From Pyxicephalus adspersus (taxonomy: Eukaryota > Chordata > Amphibia > Anura > Pyxicephalidae), in assembly GCF_032062135.1 (NCBI RefSeq), contig NC_092869.1:49396469-49460468 (forward strand): 64,000 nucleotides of DNA. Direction: 5' to 3'. The notes beneath the pieces are model-generated. The model searched no databases and was not told the origin of the DNA. It saw nothing but the letters and a program-made list of their open reading frames with translations. Below are positions 49,041 through 58,241 of this stretch, piece after piece. The stretch's first letter is position 1, and each line of letters begins with the position of its first letter. The position numbers and the translations under genes were made by a program.

Positions 49041-50340
49041 TGGTCAAAGTTATTTTTATGTTCAAGTTATGATATATGAAGTAAAATTTTGTTATTTCCT
49101 CCTGGGTTCAATTTTCTAGCTTATATGATGGCCGCCCCCTTGGGTAATACCAAGAATAAAATAAGGACAGGATAGCAGGGGGTTTCTTTGCAGGAACTCA
49201 AAACGTTACTATATTATTGACAATTTAGATTATCCAACATACATTTATTTAAAATAAGAGTTTTGGGTCTGTCCCATTAATGTCATGGGATCACTGACCC
49301 TTCACGTAGACAAAGTGATTTTCTGCTATTTAAACACAAAAAGTACGGTTTCATGCCCGACGTGTTTAGTTGACTGGCTTGTTCAAGGGATCGGTTGATA
49401 CCGTTAGCGAGAACTGTACAATAAAATGCAGAAAAATATACAATGTCAGTGGGTCCAGAGACCAAACAAGGAGTGAAATAATAAAAGTTTTTATTAGATT
49501 GGACTTACTTTTTGCACCGTGGTGGTTCATTACCACGAGTTGGAATATTCCCATAGCTCCTGACTAGTGTTCTAAGTGGAATTTTCTAGAAGGGTAAAGT
49601 TAACCTGTGGTTATTATTGTATACAGCACAGAGTGGCTAGAAAAGTATAATTTAAAGGTGTTGGAGTAATTAGCATAGTTGGTTTTGTATACTCATATCG
49701 ATTGTTTTAGTACTGAGACCTCATAAAAATGATTCTACAGCAATAATATTTATCCTTTTAAAGCAAAGTATTAAAATGTTTATAGCATAGTTGGTTAGGG
49801 GTAAACTACTAGTAGTAGAAACATGTGTAGTTTAATCAACAATTAGTAAGTAAAGTTTTCTCATATTATGTAAACTAAAGGTTAAGTTGCCTAAGAGTGA
49901 CAAGAAGGGTATCATGAATAATCATATTATTGCAACATGGTTATATATATGTAGTTAATGGAAAGAGTAGGTAGAGGTTCCTTAAAATAACAATGTGCTC
50001 AAAAAATGGCTATAAAGAGTTATTCTGATTTAATGTGCTCTAAAATTACTATAAAAGGTTCATCTGGTTGGTGTTTCTAATATCGGATTCCACATAGTTG
50101 TAGGAGTTCCATAAATCTTATGGAATAGTGGTTCCATCCTATAATAATGTGAAAAGTTCAAATAAAGTATTAACTAATTTTGAGCATAGATAATGAAAGG
50201 TAATATTTTAGTAAAGAAAGCTTTAGGTTGTTAGTTGGATACCAAGCTTGGCTAGGTGAAAAGACAGAATGTGCAGAGTTTGCAGCTGGATGGAAAAAAG
50301 TGGAACTGACATCTCCCGCTTTATAAGGGCATGGGTATGG
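49041..50340. other. Intergenic, AT-rich, one recurrent motif
   Basis: Only a copy of the recurrent motif (CCCGACGTGTTTAGTTGACT at 49357-49376, followed by GGCTTGTTCAAG) is recognisable. There are no genes and no nameable repeat. Confidence 0.45.
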
Positions 50341-50379
50341 CGTTTTGAATAGATTAACTACTTAAGTACCGCAGGATTT

Positions 50380-50480
50380 TTAGAAATCCTGTGCATGTGC
50401 CGTATGTGAAATGAAGCCCGTAGACAGTTTCCGGAAGTGTGCGGAAGATTGAAAGGTTCGCGCATGTGCGACTGTGTCTT
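50380..50480. promoter_or_regulatory. Possible GC/ETS/NRF1-like promoter segment
   Basis: Within AT-rich flanks, this stretch has CpGs, an ETS-type CCGGAAGT (about 50431) and TCGCGCATGTGCGA, one base from the NRF1 palindrome GCGCATGCGC. COQ6 (minus) and FAM161B (plus) are head-to-head around it, as in human, so a shared promoter would be expected between 45.9 and 58.2 kb. The site could equally be part of an interspersed repeat. Confidence 0.25.
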
Positions 50481-51839
50481 GAGGCTGCGAGTGCCCATTT
50501 CCTTCCTGCCCTTCTACCACGGCTAAACGAGCCATCTAAGTGCTGCGGTATACCACCCTTGTGGAATTGCCTGGGGTAAGAGGTACTCTCAGACTGAAGG
50601 AGAGGTGGATGCACCCAGGAGACAGTAGATCATTTTTTTAAACTGACCTGCAGTCAAAGGTTGCATCATATTTTTTTTGCCCCCCCCCCCCCAGGGAATT
50701 CAGAAGGTGAATTGCATTTGGCCTGCCTGCTACTACGTATTGCAGCAGAGTGATACCGCTACTACAATTCCCAACATCACTGCGTGGCCCCTGTTGTTCT
50801 GTCGGGAATTGTAATCTCGGCATCACTCGTGTCTATGTGCCTATGTGACAAGTGAGAGATCTTTGCCCCTCTCACACGTCACAGGCGATCGCAAAAGCAA
50901 AGCAAAGGCAAGGGCAAAAGCCCGGCTGCACGTCTATAGGGATGCTGGGGATATCTTTCTGTGTGAAAAAACTTTGCGTAACGGGGGGGGGGGGTTTGGG
51001 GGGAGGCAGTCTGAGGTGAGCATTGCTGGTTAGAAGTTCTTTTTCGTGTGCAGCACATCATTCTCCTATGACAGGTGAGCTGTAGCTTTCCTGTCACTAT
51101 AGTCCTGTAGGGCAATGTTCTGCCATTCAATGTCTCATTAGCTCCAGTCACTTCTGTGTCATACTTGGGATATATATGAATAAATATATGTTTAGTATTT
51201 TTATTGTCAGTAGGTCATTTTGATTTGTAAAAAAAAATTCTTAAGTCTCTTTCTCTGTTGTGGACTTGTTCAACATTGAGTATTGAACAGGACCTCTTTG
51301 TTTTCGTGTGGGAAGGTTTTGTGTCTGTTGAGAAGGGGAAACTACAATTTTTTTCAGTGGATTTCGTGTTTGGCCCCCGACTTGGTTTTTATTTCGGCCC
51401 TCTGTGTGTTTGAGTTTTACACCCCTGATATAAAACAAAAATAAACCCTAGCCAGTCTGGCACTAACTATACAGTTGGCAGATTCCTCTCTACTAGTTGG
51501 AGGGCTAAACCCAGCTAACTCCACTCAAAACGTCCTGGCAACCTTTAATCACGTGGCACACAATGGCTCTCACAGGCAGTGTCTCCCTCTTCTCTCTCAG
51601 CTGTGCAGTAATTAAAAGCCAGCCAAACCCAAACTCTGGCCCGGTTCAGAACAACTCTGAGTGACCTGCAAACCCTGGTCTGGAATCCCAGCAGACATGT
51701 TGCTGGTTAATCTCTCCCATAGGAGAGGAAACGTAGAGATATATACCTTCCCTCAAAGACGACTCCTTTTGTCATGTCACATATAAACATCCCCCCCCCC
51801 CCCCCCCCCCCCCGCTCAAGCCACCGCGGTTGAGCAACT

Positions 51840-52306
51840 AACACTGAGAGGCAGTGGACTTGTGACAAAGCGTCTGCATTATCCTGGAGTTTACTGGGTC
51901 TGTGTTCCACTATAAATTTGAATGCTTGGAGAGACAAGAACCACTTGGTCACTTGACTGTTTTTCTTATTGTCACACATCCAATTTAGAGGGACGTGATC
52001 TTTGACTAGTCTGAACTTCCTAACCAACATATAGTACTTAAGGGCTTCCAATGCCCATTTGATAGCCAAACATTCTTTTTCTACAATCAAATAATTTTTC
52101 TCATTCAGTTCATTCAATTTTTCTACATTCAGTTTTCTCATCAGGTACACAACGGGATGCTCTTCCCCATCTTTGATTTGGGACAGTACTGCACCTAGTC
52201 CCCATCTAGGAGGCATCAGTCTGAACAACAAACTCTTATGTTGTACACAAAGAGCCTGCTTCAGAGTCTGAAAAGCCTTTTCGGCTTTGGGGTTCCACTT
52301 GATCAT
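51840..52306 (-). pseudogene. Gypsy RNase H remnant
   Basis: WNPKAEKAFQTLKQALC, then GLGAVLSQIKDGEEHPVVYL, YLIVEKECLAIKWALEALKY, VKDHVPLNWMC and HRPSKLQDNADALSQ define the RNase H. The first catalytic Asp segment (normally TDAS before GLGAVL) is lost to a frame slip and reads RLMPPRWGLG. Confidence 0.85.
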
Positions 52307-52309
52307 ACC

Positions 52310-53180
52310 GGAACCTCAGCCTTTAGTGCGGTCTCCCAATGGGGCTGCAATCGAAGCAAAATTGGGAATAAAGCACCTATAATAGCCAGTAATTCCCAAA
52401 AAGGCTCTGACATGTTTTTGTTTATAGGCTGGGGCCATTTTTGAATTGCCTCAATGTTTTTAATTTGGGGCTTAATCGTGTCTCGACCAATGAAATACCC
52501 CAGGTACTTGGCTACCTATATGCCTATACAACATTTCTTAGGGTTGGCAGTCAGTCCCGCTTTTCTGAGGGCATCTAATACAGCCTTAACACGTGGCAGG
52601 TGGGTTTCCCAGTGAGGGCTGTGAATGAATATATTGTCCAAATACGCGGCTGCATACTGGCGATGAGTTCTCAATGTCTTGTCTATCAGTCTCTGAAAGA
52701 AAGCATGAGCACCATGCAAGTCAAAAGCCAACACTTTGTACTGAAATGACCCTTTTGGGGTAGAAAAGGCTGTCTTTTCTTTGGCGCTGTCAGTCAGGGA
52801 TATTTGCCAATAGCCTTTCGTCAGATCTAAGGTCATTAGGTATCGAGCTGTTTCCATCCTGTCAATAAGCTCCACCCTTGGCATAGGGTAAGCATCAAAT
52901 TTTGACACACTGTTAAGTTTTCTAAAGTCATTACAAAATCTGATGCCTCCATCTGGCTTTGGGATTAGCACAATTGGGCTCGGCCAGTCACTATGGGATT
53001 CCTTTATTACTCCCAATTGTAGCATGTTTCTTACCTCCTTGGCCACTGCTTCACGTCTAGCTTCAGGGGTACGATATGGCTTTAGATTTTCCTGAAGTCC
53101 AGGTTTGGTAATAATGTCATGCTTAATGGCTGTAGTTCGCCCAGATATTTCTGAGAAAATATCCGTGTTTTTTTACAAGA
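52310..53180 (-). pseudogene. Gypsy reverse transcriptase, broken
   Basis: 53046-52516 reads almost intact. It has LQLGVIKESHSDWPSPIVLI, RFCNDFRKLNSVSKFDAYPM, LDLTKGYWQISL, KTAFSTPKGSFQYKVL, and the active site AAAYLDNIF with Asn for the second Asp of Y-x-D-D. It is preceded by the leader DIFSEISGRTTAIKHDIITK (53165-53060), normal for this group. The thumb part (52515-52310) is frameshifted. Confidence 0.88.
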
Positions 53181-53189
53181 AAATCTTTT

Positions 53190-53761
53190 GCCTCATTTTT
53201 CTGCAAGAATGAGGCAAAAGAAGAAATTTGTCTCTAGTTTGCAGTTTGCCTCTAGTTTGCCAATACTGAATTCCAGATCCTGCCTGGATCCCTGGTGTCC
53301 TCGCCATCAGATGGGGGGTCCCCGGAAGTGGGAGAATCAGCCATGCTGCCAGGGATTTAAGGGCTTCCAAAATAGGGGGCTTTGGGTATCCTGCTCCTAT
53401 GACAGTAGTGTGGCTTCAGAGGCTGGGGGGGGGGGGGGTGAGCACTACCCTTGGACACCTGTCTCCTTGATCTGTAGCCTGTGGATCTGCTGCCCGTAAT
53501 CTGGAACTAGAAGTTGCGACCGAAATTTCTACTAGAGGCCGTGGCATTGGGGCCTGGTCCTTCTTAGTGCGGGAGCCGGCAGAAAAAAAGCCAGCCAGTC
53601 CCGGTGCTGCGCTCCTACTTCCTTACAGGTCTTCTTCGTTTTAGGACCCATCCATGTGTAAATACAAGGCACTAAATGTGCTTACCTGCAGTGTGTGTCC
53701 CCAGGCGGCTTAGAGCTCTCTTCGAGCATGTCCTACACTGCCATCATCCGGCCACACCCCC
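53190..53761 (-). mobile_element. L1 5'-end fragment (5' UTR and start of ORF1)
   Basis: The right edge on the minus strand is GGGGTGTGGCCGGATGATGG, the counterpart of the young L1's 5' end (GGGGGGCGTGGCCTGAC). About 110 bp inside is a start reading MGPKTKKTCKEVGAQHRDWL, followed by frame breaks and a second Met-led MADSPTSGDPPSDGEDTRD segment. Only about 570 bp are present, i.e. the 5' end without the 3' end, which is unusual for L1. A G tract lies at 53426-53440. Confidence 0.65.
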
Positions 53762-54240
53762 TGAGCTGCAAAATTTTAAACAGTTTACAAAGCTCCTTCA
53801 TTACACAGGACATGAACGGTGTACCTGATCTGCTAGCAGCTCCTTCGGGATACCGACGCAGCTAAATACCTGCATCAATTTTTTGGCGATAGTTTTGGCA
53901 GAGGTATTCTGTAAGGGAAAGGCCTTGAGTTATCTGGTGGCATCGTTCGTTATGACCAGTATATGCTGATAACCCTGAGCCGATTTTACCAGCGGACCCA
54001 CCAGGTCCATGCCAATTCTTTCAAAGGGTACTTTAATGATTGGCAAAGGTACCAGCAGCTGCCATAATGGGGCATCGGAGCCAAATACTGACACTCAGGA
54101 CATGACTCACAGTAATCCCAGACATCTTTGTGTACTCCAGGCCAAAAGAACCTCCGGGTTATCTGTTCTCTAGTTTCTCCATCCCCAAGTGTCCACGCAT
54201 TACATTGGGGAACGCATTTTTTGTTGAGTTAGATCTTACA
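53762..54240 (-). pseudogene. Gypsy integrase, N-terminal and start of core
   Basis: Reads, with a few breaks, as RGHLGMEKTREQITRRFFWP, then GVHKDVWDYCESCPECQYLA (the H2C2 zinc site), a degraded MDLVGPL segment (first catalytic Asp), GYQHILVITNDAT, KAFPLQNTSAKTIAKKLMQV and FSCVGIPKELLADQ (second Asp). It is cut after KELCKLFKI by the L1 fragment. The Glu-containing part of the core is missing. Confidence 0.82.
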
Positions 54241-54494
54241 CTTGTTTTTATACAAATTTTTGGGTGGTGAATCCAGAAGTGACCCCAGTTTTTTGCTATC
54301 ACATGAAGTTTTTACGATACGGGTACCCTCCATTTTTGTCAAAAAACATAGAAATTTTACATACAATTAAAAAATAATGAAATAATAACTTGAATGTACT
54401 GTTTATTTAAATTTCTTTTGTTCATACAAAGGATTTATTGTTACTCTGACATTTTTTTTTTACAGTTAAACATGAAAATGAATCAGGTAAGCGA

Positions 54495-55740
54495 TTAAGG
54501 TAAAAATTTACGCTTATAACTTTTCCTGGAGTGTTCAGTGTTAGGACGATCCTGCCGGATGCTCCAACAGTAGTCAGCCATCATATATACATCCCATCTA
54601 CCCTGATACCTTCCTTCCATGACCTTCAAGTCTTGGTGGAATTGTTCACCTTGCTCATCACTGACTGCACCAAGGTTTTCCAGGAAGTTATAAAGATGGG
54701 TATGCAGAAAATGCACCTTGATGGTCATATTGCAACCAAGCATTTTGTATCTCCCCAAGAGTTTCTGGACAATTTGTGTGTAATTATTTGTTAATGTGTT
54801 TACAAGAAAGTCCTTGACAATGGCTTTGAATGATAACCAACCAATTGTTTTCGACTTCTAACATTGTCCTGATGAAATGCTCATCTTTAATGAGCTGCCG
54901 AATCTGTGGACCATCAAACACACTGGCCTTTATTTTTTCAAATGACCGGCTAGGAAATGCCAAAATGAGGTACTTGAAACAGTTTCCTTCAGTTGGCAAA
55001 ACTTTAACAAACTGCTTCATCAGACCCAGTTTCATGTGCAGAGGCGGGAATATAATATTTTTTCAACAAGTAAAATCAAATTATATTTTCTCAAGAAGTA
55101 ATATTTTTTCAACAAGTAAATTTCAGATAATATTTATCAACAGGTGGCTAATGTAGAATGTTTGGATTACCTGGTTTTAGGGCAGATCTTGGAGGACAAT
55201 TCCTTTCCACCCAATGCCTTTCACGAGCTCTGCTGTCCCACATGCACAGATAACAGGGATACTTGGTGTATCCATGTTGCTGACCAAGAAGGAAGCATAC
55301 CGTTTTAAAGTCAACACAGATGACCCAATTGTGTTGATGAAATTGCAACGACTCAATGACTCTCTTTATGTCTGCATATTCTTCACAAAGAGAAACCTAA
55401 TGGCCAAATGGGACTGACCCAAATATATTGCCATTGTGAAGGAGGACACACTTTAAGCTCCACTTTGAGCTTTTAAAGAATAGTCGCCATTCAGTTGAGT
55501 TATAGATTGGAATTCCCAATTCCTCCATTAAACCAGGTATGTTATGGCTTTACACAAAGCCACTGTCTGTTCTAAAGTGGTTCCAACATACAACACCTTT
55601 GTTCCTTTTTCAAGTAAGTTTTTCTCACGCAGTCTTGGTCGTAGGAGTTCTGAAGCCTTCTTCAATAGTCCCACCTAGTGATGAACTAGGTGACAACAAT
55701 GATGAACAGTTTGATATTGAAGAGGACTCTGTTCATAAGG
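54495..55740 (-). pseudogene. Dead copy of an uncharacterised animal protein family
   Basis: Three collinear minus-strand frames. 55348-55148 has WVICVDFKTVCFLLGQQHGY then TKYPCYLCMWDSRARERHW. 55035-54784 has MKLGLMKQFVKVLPTEGNCF then FDGPQIRQLIKDEHF. 54758-54495 has KMLGCNMTIKVHFLHTHLYN, GAVSDEQGEQFHQDLKVMEG, RYQGRWDVYMMADYCW and a basic end. I recall this arrangement (GDFKM..LMGLQ-GYTKYPC-LC-WDSR, KLGLMKQFVK, HFLHSHLDFF-N-GAVSDEHGERFHQD, RYQG-W--MMADYCW) from many predicted, unnamed proteins in fish, frogs, cnidarians and arthropods. Function unknown. Stops and frameshifts separate the blocks. More of the N-terminus lies to 55740 in pieces and is cut by the Gypsy element at 55745. Confidence 0.7.
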
Positions 55741-55744
55741 GATT

Positions 55745-56407
55745 TGTCACGGTCCCTTCCGTGACAGAAGTTTGAGGATCTGTCAGACAAGCTGCATATG
55801 TGATTATCTGACAGTCTCTTTGTTTTTACTTGTTTCTGTGTTGTTTGTAATGAGCACTCCCCTTGCATCAGGTGCAGCTGCTGGTCATTACTGCTCCTCC
55901 ATTTAGTCTGGCCTCACACTTCATGCTGTGCGGTTCATATTCACTGCTGGATTGTGAATAGCTGGAGTGTCCTGCCATTCTGAGTTCCTGTTGATTTCTG
56001 CTTATAAGATAAGTTGCTGTTGATTTTTGCTTATAAGATAAGTTGCTGTTGATTTCTGCTTATAAGATAAGTTGCTGTTGATTTCTGCTTATAAGATAAG
56101 TTGCTGTTCTTTTGGTGTTTTTGTTAGGTATTCAGTTGTTTACTAGGCCTCAGGGAGACACTGGGTCCTTCATAGGGGAAGGGACCTGCAGTCTCAGTCC
56201 AGACCCAACTGCTAGGGCTGTGCAGGGATAGTAGGGCCTAGGTTCCTGAGTATGAGTATCCCCACCATCAGGGGATGCTCATACGGTTAGGAGTCAGGGC
56301 TGGATTAGGGTGTATGCAAGGGGTGACCATTCCCTCTTCCTTATTCACTAGAGGCCTAGTGGTGTGTAAGCCTTTCTGTTACCCTCCCCTCCCTATCATT
56401 CGTGACA
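55745..56407 (+). repeat. 5' LTR of the gag-only Gypsy element
   Basis: 663 bp with TG...CA termini and short terminal inverted repeats (TGTCACGG / CGTGACA). It contains four tandem 29-bp units of GTTGCTGTTGATTTCTGCTT + ATAAGATAA (about 55990-56110), a possible promoter region with TATAAG elements. Confidence 0.9.
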
Positions 56408-56454
56408 TTATCAACCGCCCAAACCGTTTTTTTTTTCTGTTTGTCAGTGCAGCT

Positions 56455-57315
56455 ATGGATCCTATATCTGCACTGGTTGCACAACTGCAGGGGTTGTCTT
56501 TGGAGGTAGCTGACCTCCGCACGGCTGTCTCTCACATACAGAGACCACAGGCAGCTGGTTGTGACAGCAACAATCAGACCTGTCCTGAACCCAAGGTGGC
56601 GCTCCCAGACAGATTTTCTGGGGGAAGTGATAATTTTATTCGGTTCAGGGAATCCTGCAAACTTTATTTTAAATTACGCCCACACTCTTCTGGGGACGAG
56701 AGTCAAAAAGTGGGTATTATTATTTCTTTGCTTAAAGGTGACGCTCAGTCTTGGGCTTTTTCGCTGCCGACCGAATCTCAGTCCCTCCGGTCGGTAGATG
56801 AATTTTTCAGAGCGCTTAGTCTGATTTATGATGACCCAGATCGGGTTTCCCTGGCAGAGACCAAGTTGCGTGGCTTGCAGCAGGGAAAACGTTCTGCTGA
56901 GTCCTATTGCTCTGAATTTAGGAGGTGGGCTACGGATACTGGATACTGGAATGATCCTGCTCTCCGTAGCCAATTCTGTCATGGGCTATCTGAGAACCTG
57001 AAGGACGCATTGGCGTTTCACGAAAATCCTGGGTCATTGGAAGCTATGTCCCTAGCTGTACGTTTGGATAGACGCCTGAGGGAGAGAGTAAAAGTTCCTC
57101 CATCTCAGGACGTACAATTCCTTAAGATGGCGCCCTCCTCTGGCACGTTGGGTGGAGAGACACTTGAGTTTATGTCTGGTGATGATCCAATGCAGTTGGG
57201 GGGAGCTACCTCTGGACCTGGGAATAAGAACTTGGGGCATAAGAAGGGACTTTGTTTTTTCTGTGGAAAACGGGCATTTTGTCAATGTCTGCCCTTATGT
57301 TCAGCGCCAAGGTGA
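56455..57315 (+). pseudogene. Gypsy gag, nearly intact, with frameshift in the zinc knuckle
   Basis: Starts MDPISALVAQLQGLSLEVAD, after a 47-nt leader from the LTR. It continues with FSGGSDNFIRFRESCKLYF, LLKGDAQSWAFSLPTES, AETKLRGLQQGKRSAESYCS, SQFCHGLSENLKDAL and LAVRLDRRLRERV, a typical capsid-like Gypsy gag. The frame reaches CFFCGK of the CCHC box, then shifts by one base at about 57267, so the remaining GHF..VC half is in another frame. 286 codons as read. Confidence 0.9.
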
Positions 57316-57380
57316 AAACAAAAAAGGGGTGTGTTTAACTCTCATCTCTCACTGGGTGGTCTGTGTGGGGAATCAGAGAG

Positions 57381-57510
57381 TTTAATTTTGTCTTTTACCG
57401 GTAAAACTCGATTCCTCCTGTCTGCTGCGGTGGCGCTAGACTCCAAAACGGTGAAAATTGAAGTGTTTATTGACAGCGGGGCAGGGGTTAACTTAATCGA
57501 TGGACAGTTC
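57381..57510 (+). pseudogene. Gypsy protease, N-terminal stub
   Basis: SAAVALDSKTVKIEVFIDSG then AGVNLIDGQFV carries the retropepsin DSGA active site (57472-57483). It is cut directly after by the jump into the LTR tail at 57511. Confidence 0.85.
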
Positions 57511-57668
57511 GTGACCATTCCCTCTTCCTTATTCACTAGAGGCCTAGTGGTGTGTAAGCCTTTCTGTTACCCTCCCCTCCCTATCATTCGTGACAGGATT
57601 TGATCAGCATGAGTTGAGTGGTTCGGCATGTAAATCACTCTTGGAGAAAGCCTCTGTGTTACATTATG

Positions 57669-57672
<4 letters not shown>

Positions 57673-57710
<38 letters not shown>

Positions 57711-57870
57711 AAAAAAGATTAATATCTAAAAACCAGCCCATTCATTTTAATCGTTTCAGTATTATCAGATTAACATAATCTTGAAAACCTATTTCTTGTT
57801 ATCAATAGAACAAACAATACAGCTTCATTCTTGACGTGTTTCGCCTATCAGGCTTTATCAGAAGAACATT
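57673..57870. repeat. Poly(A) tract and recurrent hairpin motif
   Basis: An A tract of about 35 bases at 57676-57708, then AT-rich sequence. At 57832-57868 it has TTGACGTGTTTCGCCTATCA followed by GGCTTTATCAGAAG, an inverse copy of the motif also seen at 33271, 40514, 40778 and 49355. Confidence 0.65.
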
Positions 57871-58241
57871 ATTTAGGGGCCTTCATGAACAGTTTCAAAA
57901 AAAGAGAATAGATTATCTTTCTTCTATTATAATGTATTATGATCATTGATTCTAGTTCATAGTAAAAACTTTTTTTTACACTCCAATATTAAAACCAGTT
58001 CTCATTGGAGAAACCAGCTCCTGTGTTTTGTATTCAGTCCACCAATATGTGTTCAAATAACCACTAAGGTATACTTAGTTAATTCCAATAGGGAGGTTTC
58101 CTTCTCCTACGATAGAATCAATATAATAAATCTACCACCCAGGGAGCCTAGTGTATGGGATCTAGGGAGATGTGATTTTATAGTGGCAAGAATGACATTG
58201 CAAATTTCTGAATGTAAATATAACTATTTTTTTTCCCGCAG

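Larger units (their letters stand above)
51430..54240 (-). mobile_element. Gypsy-type retrotransposon with integrase upstream of reverse transcriptase
   Basis: On the minus strand the domain order is integrase (54240-53770), then, after an L1-derived insert (53190-53761), reverse transcriptase (53180-52310) and RNase H (52306-51840). The RNase H ends at DADALSQ near 51850. Next comes a C tract (51791-51813) and an AT/GC-mixed stretch to about 51430 that may be the 3' UTR/LTR. INT-RT-RH order is that of the Gmr1-like Gypsy group. No LTR pair was found, and all domains are broken. Confidence 0.75.
55745..57595 (+). mobile_element. Gag-only Gypsy element with internal deletion
   Basis: A 1,851-bp element with exact 5-bp flanking repeats GGATT (55740-55744 and 57596-57600). 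The 5' LTR is 55745-56407, starting TGTCACGG and ending CGTGACA. The 3' copy is reduced to its last 85 bp (57511-57595), matching 56323-56407. Between them are gag and the start of protease. RT, RNase H, integrase and most of the 3' LTR are deleted. Confidence 0.92.

Noticed and set aside
51241..51438. Possible additional hAT or LINE remnant (GAGGGCCGAAATAAAAACCA on the minus strand)
   Set aside because: Suggestive wording only; I could not fix ends or coding, so it is not listed as a feature.
55539..55775. Plus-strand 78-codon frame ending EEDSVHKGFVTVPSVTEV
   Set aside because: It runs across the Gypsy LTR boundary at 55745. The coding pattern in this stretch is on the minus strand.
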